Notes: generated by a model from the letters alone, not told the origin. 64,000 nt of DNA from Flavobacterium commune (GCF_001857965.1 NZ_CP017774.1:2604001-2668000); one strand, 5' to 3'; shown: positions 39,497 through 48,541, numbered from the stretch's first letter. Program-made: numbers and translations.

Positions 39497-40135
39497 ATGA
39501 TAAAAAAATGGTATTTTTACACTAGTCTGACTGTAATTGTGGTCTTTTTAAGTTACAGTTTTAAACCACACAAATTGGATACAAATGAGTGGTTTTTTAC
39601 AAAGAATAATGATGGAGTTTCATATTCATTACCATCATTAGAAAAGCAAGAATATACTAATTCGAATATTCCTTTTACAGGGAATTTCTTCATCGGCTTC
39701 AAAGAAGCAATTGGGTTTAAAGAATCCCAAAACAAGTACAAAAAAGTCAATTCATTAGGGTATTTAGGAAAGTACCAATTCGGAAATGAAACTTTAAGGT
39801 CTATTGGAATTCACGATACAGATAAATTCCTAAAGAGTCCTAAACTACAAGAAAAAGCATTTGTTGCTTTATTATCTAAAAACAAATCAATTTTAAAGGA
39901 TGTTATTGCTAAATACGACGGAAAGGTCGTAAACGGTATTTTGGTAACTGAATCAGGTATTTTAGCAGCCGCTCATTTGGGTGGGGCAGGTTCAGTAAAA
40001 AAATACTTTAGAAGTAATGGCAAAAGGTACATTAGAGATGCCTACGGTACTTCTATAAGAAGTTATTTGAAAGCCTTTGGAGGTTATGACACTTCGTTTA
40101 TTGTGCCTAATGTTAATGCAGTAGTTACACTTTAA
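39497..40135 (+). CDS. Exported lysozyme/transglycosylase-like protein
   Basis: A 212-residue protein with an N-terminal hydrophobic anchor (about 5-23). The region 75-180 (FKESQNKYKKVNSLGYLGKYQFG, then AAAHLGGAGSVKKYF) resembles lysozyme-like or lytic transglycosylase domains, with E75 in FKES as a plausible catalytic glutamate. Flavobacterial relatives are often annotated as peptidoglycan-binding proteins. Assignment is by motif resemblance only. It has its own promoter element and terminator. Confidence 0.6.
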   Translation: MIKKWYFYTSLTVIVVFLSYSFKPHKLDTNEWFFTKNNDGVSYSLPSLEKQEYTNSNIPFTGNFFIGFKEAIGFKESQNKYKKVNSLGYLGKYQFGNETLRSIGIHDTDKFLKSPKLQEKAFVALLSKNKSILKDVIAKYDGKVVNGILVTESGILAAAHLGGAGSVKKYFRSNGKRYIRDAYGTSIRSYLKAFGGYDTSFIVPNVNAVVTL

Positions 40136-40154
40136 TTATTCAGCATAAATAGAG

Positions 40155-40188
40155 AAGCCCGTTTGTTTTGATGCAAATGGGCTTTTTT
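40155..40188 (+). terminator. Terminator of lysozyme-like gene
   Basis: AAGCCCGTTTG (40155-40165) pairs with CAAATGGGCTT (40174-40184, one G-U), then T6. Confidence 0.9.
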
Positions 40189-40289
40189 GGCTTGTGTACT
40201 TTAAAAAAAATATTATACTAATCGTAACTAATTCCAATCAAATTAAAATCGGATGACATAAATTTCTATCCGGCTTCGGTAGATTCATG

Positions 40290-40352
40290 TAATTAAAGCG
40301 GGATTTGATTTGCGTTTATTTGTGTAATTTGTGCCCGTTTTTTTAATGCTCA
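40290..40352. repeat. Degenerate CACAAATTAC-type intergenic repeat
   Basis: On the minus strand this reads as near-periodic CACAAATTACACAAAT, CGCAAATC, TTACATGAATC. It resembles the CACAGATT/ACGGATT repeats at 44756-44795 and 45897-45936. No coding potential. Confidence 0.4.
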
Positions 40353-40367
40353 TCTTCTAATTTTTTA

Positions 40368-42539
40368 TCAATTTTGTTCGTCTTTTACAAAGAGACTTAG
40401 AATTGTAACTGCTATTTTACTGCTATTAGTGCCCGGTCCAAAAACCGCTGCAGCACCGGCATCAAACAGGAATTGGTAATCCTGTGGAGGAATAACCCCG
40501 CCTACAATAACCATAATATCTTCACGTCCCAGTTTTTTTAGTTCCTCGATTACTTGTGGAACCAGTGTTTTATGACCAGCGGCAAGGGAAGAAACACCCA
40601 GTATATGAACGTCATTTTCCATAGCCTGTTTAGCAGTTTCAGCCGGAGTTTGAAAAAGCGGACCAATGTCAACGTCAAAACCCATATCGGCAAATGCAGT
40701 AGCAACTACTTTTGCACCTCTATCGTGCCCGTCTTGTCCCATTTTTGCAATCATAATTCTAGGGCGCCGACCTTCTTGTTTGGCAAAAGCATCTGCCAGT
40801 TGTTTTGCTTTTTCAAAGCTTTCGTCTTCTTTTATTTCTTTACTATACACACCGCTAAAAGATTTAATTTGAGCCTTATGTCTTCCGAATACTGTTTCTA
40901 ACGCCTGACTAATTTCGCCTAATGTTGCTCTTTCTCTGGCAGCATAGATGGCTAATTCCAGTAAATTTCCTGCTCCGGTTTGAGCACAAAGAGTAATTTT
41001 TTCTAAAGCTTCTTTTACTTTTAAAGTATTTCGGCTTGTTTTTACCTGATGGAGACGTTCGAGTTGTTGTGTTCGAACTTTTTCAATATCAATGTCTAAA
41101 ATATTTAAAGACGCTTCTTTCTTTAATTTGAATTTATTAACGCCTACAATTATATCCTGTTTGCTGTCAATACGTGCCTGCTTTCTTGCTGCGGCTTCTT
41201 CTATTCGCAATTTTGGAATTCCAGTAGCTAATGCTTTGGTCATTCCGCCAAGGGCTTCTATTTCTTCAATTAGTTTCCATGCTTTTTCTACAATTTCATT
41301 GGTCAAACTTTCAACATAATAACTGCCGGCCCAAGGATCGACTGTTTTTGTTATTTTAGTTTCTTCTAATAAAAATAATTGAGTATTTCGCGCAATTCTA
41401 GCTGAAAAATCACTTGGCAAGGCCATAGCTTCATCTAAGGAATTGGTGTGAAGCGATTGTGTTCCGCCAAATACTGCGGCACTGGCTTCAATACAGGTAC
41501 GGGCTACATTGTTAAACGGATCCTGAGCCGTTAAACTCCAACCGCTGGTTTGACAATGGGTGCGCAAGGTTAGTGATTTAGGATTTTTTGGATTAAAGCT
41601 TTTGATTAGTTTGGTCCAAATCATTCTTGCCGCTCTCATTTTGGCAATTTCCATAAAATGATTCATGCCAATTCCCCAGAAAAATGATAATCGAGGAGCA
41701 AATTCATCAATTTTCATTCCCGTTGAAAGTCCGGTTCTGATGTATTCTAATCCATCGGCAAGGGTGTAAGCTAATTCAATATCGGCAGTGGCTCCCGCTT
41801 CTTGCATGTGATAACCTGATATGGATATCGAATGGAATTTGGGCATTTTTTTGCTGACGTATTCAAAAATGGCAGCAGTAATTTTCATCGAAGCTTCCGG
41901 TGGATAAATATAAGTATTGCGTACCATGAACTCTTTTAAGATGTCATTTTGTATGGTTCCCGAAAGTTGGTCTGGCTGAACACCTTGTTCTTCTGCGGCT
42001 ACGATATAAAATGCCATAATGGGTAAAACAGCTCCATTCATGGTCATCGAAACCGACATCTTATCCAATGGAATTTGGTCAAATAATATTTTGAAATCTT
42101 CAACAGTATCAATTGCTACGCCTGCTTTTCCAACATCGCCCACTACGCGTTCATGGTCGGAATCATAGCCGCGATGGGTTGCCAAATCAAATGCAATAGA
42201 AAGTCCTTCCTGTCCCGCGTTGATATTTTTTCTATAAAATGCATTGCTTTCCTCGGCAGTTGAAAAACCGGAATATTGACGAATCGTCCAGGGTTTTTGA
42301 ACGTACATAGTTGTATGTGGACCGCGTAAATAAGGAGGGAAACCTGCTCCAAAATCCAAATGTTCTAAATCCTCAATGTCCTGCTCCGAATAGCTTTGTT
42401 TTAGTTCGATTCCTTCAGCTGTTACAAAGTTTTCAGCAGCTGCATTTTCTTTTTCTTTGGCAAAAGAAAATTCGAAGCTAGCATTAGCTTCGGATGGCTG
42501 AGGATTGAGTTGAATATGTCGGAGGTCTTTTCTCAACAT
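40368..42539 (-). CDS. scpA: Methylmalonyl-CoA mutase large subunit
   Basis: A 723-residue adenosylcobalamin enzyme interconverting methylmalonyl-CoA and succinyl-CoA. The TIM-barrel catalytic region has [17 protein letters not shown] and [14 protein letters not shown]; the B12 domain (about 595-720) has the axial ligand motif D603-x-H605-x-x-G608 (GQDGHDRG). It is the last gene of a minus-strand operon, 2 bp downstream of the TonB-C gene. Confidence 0.95.
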   Translation of the reverse strand: MLRKDLRHIQLNPQPSEANASFEFSFAKEKENAAAENFVTAEGIELKQSYSEQDIEDLEHLDFGAGFPPYLRGPHTTMYVQKPWTIRQYSGFSTAEESNAFYRKNINAGQEGLSIAFDLATHRGYDSDHERVVGDVGKAGVAIDTVEDFKILFDQIPLDKMSVSMTMNGAVLPIMAFYIVAAEEQGVQPDQLSGTIQNDILKEFMVRNTYIYPPEASMKITAAIFEYVSKKMPKFHSISISGYHMQEAGATADIELAYTLADGLEYIRTGLSTGMKIDEFAPRLSFFWGIGMNHFMEIAKMRAARMIWTKLIKSFNPKNPKSLTLRTHCQTSGWSLTAQDPFNNVARTCIEASAAVFGGTQSLHTNSLDEAMALPSDFSARIARNTQLFLLEETKITKTVDPWAGSYYVESLTNEIVEKAWKLIEEIEALGGMTKALATGIPKLRIEEAAARKQARIDSKQDIIVGVNKFKLKKEASLNILDIDIEKVRTQQLERLHQVKTSRNTLKVKEALEKITLCAQTGAGNLLELAIYAARERATLGEISQALETVFGRHKAQIKSFSGVYSKEIKEDESFEKAKQLADAFAKQEGRRPRIMIAKMGQDGHDRGAKVVATAFADMGFDVDIGPLFQTPAETAKQAMENDVHILGVSSLAAGHKTLVPQVIEELKKLGREDIMVIVGGVIPPQDYQFLFDAGAAAVFGPGTNSSKIAVTILSLFVKDEQN

Positions 42540-42541
42540 AA

Positions 42542-43321
42542 TTATTTTGTTTCTGGCAAGGTTTTAATTCCTCCAATTGTAAAAGGCATTGAGTACATTA
42601 CTCGTACTGGTTTTCCATTTTGTATTCCGGGATTCCATTTAGGTGAAAGATTTAATACTCGAATTGTTTCTTTACCCGTTCCATAGCCAATGTCACGAAG
42701 AATTTTTATATCCGATAAGCTACCATCTTTCTCTACAATGAAGGTTGCATAAACCTTTCCTTTTAAGCCTTCTTCATCAGGTGCTTGGAAGTTGTTGTTG
42801 AAAAATTGGTAGAATTTTTCGAATCCTTCAGGAAATTTGGGTTTTACTTCTATACCTGCAGCACTGTAAATTAAATTATCATCGTCATTTATTACAGGTG
42901 TAATGCGATTTGAATTGCTGAAAGGGGCTACAGTTAAAGCGGGTTCAGTATCAGCCCAAGGATTGAACATGCCATATTTTAGACGGCAGGGTACTTTTTT
43001 TCCTGCTAAGGTTGCTGGAATCCATTTTGGGCTCAATGCCATAACACGCAATGCTTCTTTTTCATTTATATTTGGTTTAGGATTAATTACTTTAATATCA
43101 GTAATTGCACCATTTGCCTGTACAGTAAATTCTATTTGGATATTTTGTGCTCCCTTTTTTTCAGGTATCCATTTCATGTTTTTTTCAACAAAACCAATCC
43201 ATTCGTTCCATCCGCCAGGAAAATAGGGCTGATTATCAACTTCTTTCTCCGAATAAATTTTAGTTTGAGCAAGCATTATTTGTGAGCTCACCAGTAAAAT
43301 AAGTAAGGCAATTTTTTTCAT
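42542..43321 (-). CDS. Exported protein with two TonB C-terminal-like domains
   Basis: A 259-residue protein: signal peptide (about 1-18, [13 protein letters not shown]), then two TonB_C-type domains (about 50-125 and 165-250) sharing the pattern [13 protein letters not shown]...LSPKWIPA and [13 protein letters not shown]...LSPKWNPG. It lacks the N-terminal anchor and proline-rich linker of a true TonB. Many Bacteroidota have such exported TonB_C proteins of unknown role. It is placed between the two mutase subunit genes with 1- and 2-bp gaps. Confidence 0.82.
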   Translation of the reverse strand: MKKIALLILLVSSQIMLAQTKIYSEKEVDNQPYFPGGWNEWIGFVEKNMKWIPEKKGAQNIQIEFTVQANGAITDIKVINPKPNINEKEALRVMALSPKWIPATLAGKKVPCRLKYGMFNPWADTEPALTVAPFSNSNRITPVINDDDNLIYSAAGIEVKPKFPEGFEKFYQFFNNNFQAPDEEGLKGKVYATFIVEKDGSLSDIKILRDIGYGTGKETIRVLNLSPKWNPGIQNGKPVRVMYSMPFTIGGIKTLPETK

Positions 43322-43322
43322 A

Positions 43323-44690
43323 TTATTTTTCTGTTTCTAGTCGTTCTTGTTCTAATTTTTCTGCCAATCTTTTTTCTATAATTGGCGTAATCAGGGTTTT
43401 TCGAGGCTTTATTTTTACAAAAGGATACAATTCGATTTGCTCTTTCATTTTGTCTTTTGGATTCAAATATTTATTGGTTCCAATAAGAATCTCTTTACCC
43501 GAATCAAAAAGTTGTTGTTCTTTATCGGCGCTTTCCTGAATTTTTCTTTTGATAATTCCGTCGTTCAATTGCTTTAAAAAGCCACCATTGGCTTCTATTT
43601 CTTTAAACAAAGTCAAGGCTTTTTCGGCCAGTTGTTGTGTTAGGGTTTCGATGTAATAACTTCCGTCGGCAGGATTGTTTACTTTGTCAAAATAGCTTTC
43701 GTTTTTAAGAATCAGTAATTGATTGCGGGCTATTCGGTCTCCAAATTCATTGTTTTTATGATAAATGGAATCGTAAGACAAATTGGCAATGGCATCCGCC
43801 CCGCCTAAAATTGCCGACATACATTCGGTCGTGGTGCGCAACATATTGATATTGTAATCATACAATGTTTTGTTGCGTTTTGTAGGCGTTACCAAAATAT
43901 GACAATCTTTATCGTGATAATATTCTTTTGCAATCAATTGAAATAACAAGCGTAGCGCACGCAATTTGGCGATTTCAAAAAAGTAATTGCTTCCTACGGC
44001 AACTTCAAAAACAATGGCTTGATGAATAGTTGGAATCCGGTTTAGGTATTCATTGGCGTGAGCCAGACTATAAGCAATTTGTTGAACGATGTTCGCTCCT
44101 GCATTTTGATATAAAGCAGAATTAATGCTGATTAAAGAACTTTCTCTGGTTGTTTTCGACAATAAACGAAGCGTTTCAAAATTGTCTTTTTCTTTGGTCG
44201 AAAACCAATTGCCTTCTTTGGCTAATTGTCCAATAGGATCCAGATTGTAAAATACAGTAGCTTTTTTTTGTTCTACAATGGTATTAACTTTCGAAATAAA
44301 AGCAACCGATAAAAACTTTAAGTCAAAGTAAATTGCCGTGTTTTTCAGCGGAAGTTTTTCCAACAGTTTTTGGATGTCAACAGATTCATTTTCGATTGTA
44401 AATCGTAAACTTTCGGCTCCTCTTTTTAAAGAATCCAAGGCTCTTTCTACGGATTTTTCTACATCAAAGACAAAAATGTTTTGGCAGATTTTAAATTGCG
44501 ATGCTTTTGTGGCAGCCGTGGTGGTTTTACTAAAATCATCCCGATGGTAAAAGGGTTTGACTTTAATATCTTCTGGCGAATTCCAAACCAAGCTTTCGTT
44601 ATAATCGGCTCCATCCAATTCAAACTGGATTTTTTGTTTCCATTGCTTTGATGAAACAGGGTCGAAATCTTCGAATAGATTAGTAGCCAT
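43323..44690 (-). CDS. mutA: Methylmalonyl-CoA mutase small subunit
   Basis: A 455-residue homologue of the catalytic barrel of the large subunit without the C-terminal B12 domain, as in heterodimeric mutases. Family traits: LFEDFDPVSSKQWKQKIQFEL, YNINMLRTTTECMSAILGGADAI and GSYYIETLTQQLAEKA. It pairs with the large subunit encoded two genes downstream. First gene of the operon. Confidence 0.92.
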   Translation of the reverse strand: MATNLFEDFDPVSSKQWKQKIQFELDGADYNESLVWNSPEDIKVKPFYHRDDFSKTTTAATKASQFKICQNIFVFDVEKSVERALDSLKRGAESLRFTIENESVDIQKLLEKLPLKNTAIYFDLKFLSVAFISKVNTIVEQKKATVFYNLDPIGQLAKEGNWFSTKEKDNFETLRLLSKTTRESSLISINSALYQNAGANIVQQIAYSLAHANEYLNRIPTIHQAIVFEVAVGSNYFFEIAKLRALRLLFQLIAKEYYHDKDCHILVTPTKRNKTLYDYNINMLRTTTECMSAILGGADAIANLSYDSIYHKNNEFGDRIARNQLLILKNESYFDKVNNPADGSYYIETLTQQLAEKALTLFKEIEANGGFLKQLNDGIIKRKIQESADKEQQLFDSGKEILIGTNKYLNPKDKMKEQIELYPFVKIKPRKTLITPIIEKRLAEKLEQERLETEK

Positions 44691-44706
44691 TTTAATTTGA
44701 TTTTTT

Positions 44707-44795
44707 GAAGCTTTGCTTCTGTTTTTTTACCGCAGACCTATCTGCCGACAGGCAGGTTACACAGATTTGCACAGATTTTTTTTAGTTCTGTGTAA
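44707..44795. repeat. Repeat-rich gap with small hairpins
   Basis: It contains GAAGC-TTT-GCTTC (44707-44719), CTGCC-GACA-GGCAG (44742-44755) and ACACAGATTTGCACAGATT-type repeats with a partial inverted copy (TTCTGTGT). It lies between the mutA start and the end of the ftsB-like gene. Confidence 0.55.
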
Positions 44796-44815
44796 ACTTC
44801 GAGAAAGTTAATAAT

Positions 44816-45142
44816 TTATTGTTTCTTTTCGATAGTGTCGCCTTCAAATTCAATGATGTAAATATCCTCACTGTCTTTTTTCATATAGTATTTTTCGCGG
44901 GCATATTTTTCTACCTGCTGCGGATTTTTAAGCTGCTTAATTTGGGCTTCATCCTTTATAATTTCTTCCTGATAATAGGTTTTATTGTCTTCTAATTCTT
45001 CAATTTGGTCGTTTAAAACACTGTGGTCAAAATAGGAGTAATTGTCTAAAAATAGCATCCAGGTTACAAAAAACAATAAGGACCAAATGTATTTGTTGCT
45101 TAAAAATTGAAACCAGGCTTTGTCTTTATAGGGGTTTTTCAT
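44816..45142 (-). CDS. FtsB/DivIC family cell-division protein
   Basis: A 108-residue septum formation initiator: short cytoplasmic start, one membrane helix (about 18-34), a coiled coil (about 40-75) and the FtsB/DivIC-type tail (NPQQVEKYAREKYYMKK). It would form a divisome complex with FtsL and FtsQ. Downstream of udk in the same direction. Confidence 0.87.
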   Translation of the reverse strand: MKNPYKDKAWFQFLSNKYIWSLLFFVTWMLFLDNYSYFDHSVLNDQIEELEDNKTYYQEEIIKDEAQIKQLKNPQQVEKYAREKYYMKKDSEDIYIIEFEGDTIEKKQ

Positions 45143-45236
45143 TAGTTTTTTTATGTCAGGTTAAACTAAAATCAGCTTTTGATAAAAGTAAAACGGCATT
45201 AGTATTTTAGTGTGTTATTATAAAATTACAATAAAA

Positions 45237-45845
45237 TTATAGAATTTTTTGATTTATTACTGTGCGAAGCATGTCTATGGCTACGGTGTTGTATTTGTTG
45301 TTGGGGATAATAATATCGGCAAATGCTTTTGTAGGCTCAATAAACTGTTCGTGCATGGGTTTTAAGGTTTGTTGATAACGGTTTAAAACTTCATCCATAT
45401 CACGACCGCGCTCGGCAATGTCTCTTTTTAGTCGGCGGATGAGTCTTTCGTCGGCGTCGGCATGAACGTAGATTTTGATGTCAAACAAATCCCTTAATTG
45501 GGCATGAGCCAAAATTAAAATTCCTTCCACAATCATTACTTTTCGGGGATGTGTGCTGATGCTGTCTTCGGTACGGTTGTGGGTCACAAAAGAATATACG
45601 GGCTGCTGAATGGTTTTGCCTTCCTTGAGTTCCTGCAAATGTGTGACTAATAAGTCGAAATCGATGGCTCTGGGATGATCAAAATTGATTAAAGCGCGTT
45701 CGTCATAACTGAGATTGGTCGTTTTTTTATAATAAGAATCCTGAGAAATAACGCCTACTTCGGCATCAGGCAATTGCTTCATGATTTGGTGCACCACCGT
45801 TGTTTTTCCACTTCCTGTTCCGCCTGCAATTCCTATAATGAGCAT
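45237..45845 (-). CDS. udk: Uridine kinase
   Basis: A 202-residue uridine/cytidine kinase of the pyrimidine salvage pathway. The P-loop GIAGGTGSGKTT (5-16), a QDSYYK motif and NFDHPRAIDFDLL are visible. Start ATG 45845 with a -7 element 27 bp upstream. Confidence 0.95.
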   Translation of the reverse strand: MLIIGIAGGTGSGKTTVVHQIMKQLPDAEVGVISQDSYYKKTTNLSYDERALINFDHPRAIDFDLLVTHLQELKEGKTIQQPVYSFVTHNRTEDSISTHPRKVMIVEGILILAHAQLRDLFDIKIYVHADADERLIRRLKRDIAERGRDMDEVLNRYQQTLKPMHEQFIEPTKAFADIIIPNNKYNTVAIDMLRTVINQKIL

Positions 45846-45871
45846 AAAATGGTTTTGTAGTTATTATAAAA

Positions 45872-45879
45872 CAAAAATA
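45872..45879 (-). promoter_or_regulatory. Promoter -7 element of udk
   Basis: CAAAAATA reads TATTTTTG on the minus strand, a match to TAnnTTTG. Confidence 0.5.
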
Positions 45880-45896
45880 GGAATTTAATCGCATTA

Positions 45897-45936
45897 GGCC
45901 ACGGATAACACAGATTAAACGGATTAATACGGATAG
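45897..45936. repeat. ACAGATT/ACGGATT degenerate repeat
   Basis: GGCCACGGATAACACAGATT followed by AAACGGATT and AATACGGATAG; roughly 8-10-bp periodic, related to the repeat at 44756-44795. Confidence 0.5.
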
Positions 45937-45975
45937 TTTTTTGGAAACGTTAAAAGAAACGGTCTGTTTTTGCTC

Positions 45976-46075
45976 CTCAAAGTCTTTGACTTTGAGAAAG
46001 CGTTTTGCTGTCTGTGACAGCTATAGTATCGGTTGTAAACCGATAATCACTGCCGCAAAGTTGCAAACTTTGCGG
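45976..46075. repeat. Chain of four short-loop hairpins
   Basis: Four perfect hairpins in 100 bp, each with a 3-nt loop: CTCAAAGTC-TTT-GACTTTGAG (45976-45996), GCTGTC-TGT-GACAGC (46007-46021), TATCGGTT-GTA-AACCGATA (46027-46044), CCGCAAAGTT-GCA-AACTTTGCGG (46053-46075). No coding frame. It sits just past the stop of the unknown membrane-protein gene. Confidence 0.85.
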
Positions 46076-46093
46076 AGTTAAGGTGTTTTTTAT

Positions 46094-46885
46094 TTAGGGT
46101 TTCTTTTTTTGGGTATATTGTTTTTTAAGTCTTGTGTTTATTTCATTTAGATACGAAGAGCTTTTTAAGCTATTATTTTTTATTGTATCCAGTTTGTTTA
46201 AAATTTGAATGCTTTGTTTTGTTTTTACCTCAGAATCATTTTCTAAAGGATTCCATATACCTAATAATCCTAAAATTAATGCAATTACTATCCCAAACCA
46301 AGCTGCACAAATATTCTGTCTATGTTTTCTATCTTCTTTTGACTTAAAATTATGCTTCACTAATTGAATAAGTTCTTGACTAGGAAATATAAGGCCAAAT
46401 ACAGTATCATTAATTAAATCATAATATTCATTTAACAGCCCTCCTTTAAGAATTATTTGATTGTTTGAATCTTTAATTAAATCCGGTTGATTGGTAAGAA
46501 GATAATCTCCATTAGTGTTTAAAATTAATTGATTGCCATTTTGTGAAATTGAAGAATCAAACTCTGAATATAGTGCTTCGAAGGACGATACTGGTTGTTT
46601 AGTCGTGATTAAAGATATATAGCGGTTTTCTTTTAGGTATTTCAAAAGAACAAGTAATTCAAAAAGTTCATAATTAGATTTTCTTATTTCATTAATATCA
46701 TTATAAAGATTTGGCTCAATATAAAACAGGATGTCTTTTGTAGTGTGATTTACAATTAAAGCTTTTTTGGTGTCTTTTGTAAAGAAATTATCTTGGAGAA
46801 ACTTGCTACAAGTTGCCATAGAACTTACATCTATATTAGCTATTTGTTTTATTATTAACTTTTCTTTTGTATTAAATTCTCTCAT
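46094..46885 (-). CDS. Unknown protein with one membrane segment
   Basis: A 263-residue protein that I do not recognise. Residues 1-180 are soluble, with mixed alpha/beta character and no known motif; a basic stretch (KSKEDRKHRQ, 181-190) precedes one hydrophobic helix (about 192-211), followed by a lysine-rich C-terminal tail. Orientation probably N-terminus in the cytoplasm, by the positive-inside rule. The gene is flanked by repeats on both sides and has no operon partner, which suggests an accessory gene. AT content is high, like nearby intergenic DNA. Confidence 0.6.
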   Translation of the reverse strand: MREFNTKEKLIIKQIANIDVSSMATCSKFLQDNFFTKDTKKALIVNHTTKDILFYIEPNLYNDINEIRKSNYELFELLVLLKYLKENRYISLITTKQPVSSFEALYSEFDSSISQNGNQLILNTNGDYLLTNQPDLIKDSNNQIILKGGLLNEYYDLINDTVFGLIFPSQELIQLVKHNFKSKEDRKHRQNICAAWFGIVIALILGLLGIWNPLENDSEVKTKQSIQILNKLDTIKNNSLKSSSYLNEINTRLKKQYTQKKKP

Positions 46886-47014
46886 ATTTGTTTCTGATAG
46901 TATAGACTAAAATTTTTTTAGCGTTTTATAATTTCTCAAATATATCAATAAATATTTACAGAAAGTAACTTGGTATTTTTTTGCTTTTCTATTGAATTCT
47001 GAAAAGTAATACTG

Positions 47015-47120
47015 AGATTCCTCCTTCGTCGGAATGACAAACTGGGCGGTTTTGGCTTGTGTGAAACTTTTTTAAGGTATTTATATCCACAATCTTGTCA
47101 TTCCGACGAAGGAGGAATCT
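47015..47120. repeat. Inverted repeat, 26-bp arms
   Basis: The arm at 47015-47040 (begins AGATTCCTCCTTCGTC) is perfectly complementary to 47095-47120, with a 54-bp spacer. The spacer begins with a GC-rich ACTGGGCGG and ends with CCACAATC. Perfect long arms in an AT-rich genome are unlikely by chance. Confidence 0.92.
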
Positions 47121-47241
47121 TCACAAGTAACTCCGTTTTTAATTGAAAATATTGAAAATCAGTGTAGAGATTACTTCGACTTTTAATCATGATTAGAGTT
47201 CTTCCTTGTAAAGACAAACTTGATAGTGTTGGGTTCGCGTT

Positions 47242-47342
47242 AAGGATGGAAGCGGTATCCTTTTGTGGAGTCCCGAAACTTCGGGACTTCACAAAAGATA
47301 TAGCGTACAGCCTGACCTCGCCGTAACAGAGTGGAGGCGGGG
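47242..47342. repeat. GC-rich hairpin cluster
   Basis: Three consecutive hairpins: AAGGAT/ATCCTT (47242-47262), a 17-bp stem with one G-T pair (47260-47276 with 47281-47297, loop AACT) and CCTCGCC/GGCGGGG (47316-47342). The central stem contains GAAGTCCCGA, shared with the palindrome near 5704-5713. Confidence 0.8.
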
Positions 47343-47367
47343 GAACGCTCAAAAAAATAAAAAGGTT

Positions 47368-48249
47368 TTATTTATTCTTCTTGGCTTTAATCATCATTTC
47401 GAGTTGGTCCCAAAGTTCTTCAGGAATGGCTTCCAGAATGTTAAATTGTCCGGCGCCTTTGAGCCATTCGCCACCGTCAATTACCACGACTTCACCGTTG
47501 ATGTAAGCTGAGAAATCAGAAACCAGATAAGCGGCCAAATTGGCTAATTCCTGATGGTCACCCACGCGTTTGAGTGGTACTTTTTTAGCCATATCAAATT
47601 TTTCGGCAAGATTACCGGGAAGCAATCTGTCCCAGGCGCCTTTGGTAGGAAATGGTCCTGGCGCAATGGCATTGGTTCGGATGCCGTATTTAGCCCATTC
47701 CACGGCAAGACTTCGGGTCATGGCGAGAACGCCTGCCTTGGCAGTGGCGCTGGGCACCACATAGGCTGAACCCGTCCAGGCATAGGTGGTCACAATATTT
47801 AAAACGGTAGCCGAAGTTTGCTTGCTGTCAATCCAGTGTTTTCCAAAAGCCAGGGTGCAGTTTTTGGTTCCTTTTAGAACAATATCAATAATGGTATCAA
47901 AGGCATTAGCCGATAAGCGTTCGGTAGGAGAGATGAAGTTGCCCGCAGCGTTGTTGAGTAAAATATCTACTTTGTCAAAAGCCTTCAAGACTTGTTGCAA
48001 CATGTTTTCGACTTCTTCATAATGACGCACATCACATTGTAGAGGCAAACAAATTCCGCCAGTTTCCGCTTCTAATTCGGCAGCCGTATTTTTCAATTTC
48101 TCTAAATCGCGGGAAGTGATGGCTACTTTAGCGCCCAGTTCCAGGAAATATTTGGTCATAGCTTTTCCCAGTCCGCTACCTCCACCGGTAACAACAATTA
48201 CTTTTCCTTGGAGGGCATCGTCCCGTAACATTTTTTGGCTAAAGTTCAT
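47368..48249 (-). CDS. SDR oxidoreductase, 2,4-dienoyl-CoA reductase-like
   Basis: A 293-residue short-chain dehydrogenase with NADP-binding TGGGSGLG (21-28) and NNAAGNF (99-105). The usual YxxxK is replaced: S167 and K171 (PSATAKAG) with Y156 eleven residues earlier, the arrangement of mitochondrial 2,4-dienoyl-CoA reductase (Y199/S210/K214 in human DECR1). It continues with PGPFPTKGAWDRL, also DECR-like. It is therefore likely to reduce 2,4-dienoyl-CoA during beta-oxidation of unsaturated fatty acids. Confidence 0.85.
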   Translation of the reverse strand: MNFSQKMLRDDALQGKVIVVTGGGSGLGKAMTKYFLELGAKVAITSRDLEKLKNTAAELEAETGGICLPLQCDVRHYEEVENMLQQVLKAFDKVDILLNNAAGNFISPTERLSANAFDTIIDIVLKGTKNCTLAFGKHWIDSKQTSATVLNIVTTYAWTGSAYVVPSATAKAGVLAMTRSLAVEWAKYGIRTNAIAPGPFPTKGAWDRLLPGNLAEKFDMAKKVPLKRVGDHQELANLAAYLVSDFSAYINGEVVVIDGGEWLKGAGQFNILEAIPEELWDQLEMMIKAKKNK

Positions 48250-48541
48250 TTGTTTATCGTTTTATGGTAAATATACAAATTAGACTAATTTTTTCAGGAA
48301 TTTAAAATTAAGATTTTTTAATTGAAAGCTCCCAATGTCACAAAATTGAAGCTATTTGAATATTAAATCTGTCTTAAATTAAATTAATCGTGCGGTGTTT
48401 TATGTATATGTTTTTATATTTGTTAAAATGACCTTGTGTTTGTTGCAGCAAAATAATTGTGTTTTTTTGTTGTTAAGTCAGTTTTTAGAACATTCGATTC
48501 TTTTAAACTAACGAATCATTTATTAAAAAATAAATCAAAAT

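Larger units (their letters stand above)
46886..47367. other. Repeat-filled gene-free stretch
   Basis: About 480 bp without a credible gene. It holds a 26-bp perfect inverted repeat (47015-47120 overall) and a GC-richer hairpin cluster (47242-47342). A minus-strand frame at 47098-47352 reads through both and is judged spurious. Confidence 0.7.

Noticed and set aside
44816..45142. Frameshifted or degraded gene in the mutA-udk interval
   Set aside because: The FtsB/DivIC-like gene is intact with membrane helix, coiled coil and conserved tail; the remaining gap is repeat DNA.
47098..47352. 84-residue minus-strand open frame
   Set aside because: It runs through the inverted repeat and the hairpin cluster, has no promoter or family resemblance, and is best explained as a frame left open by repeat DNA.
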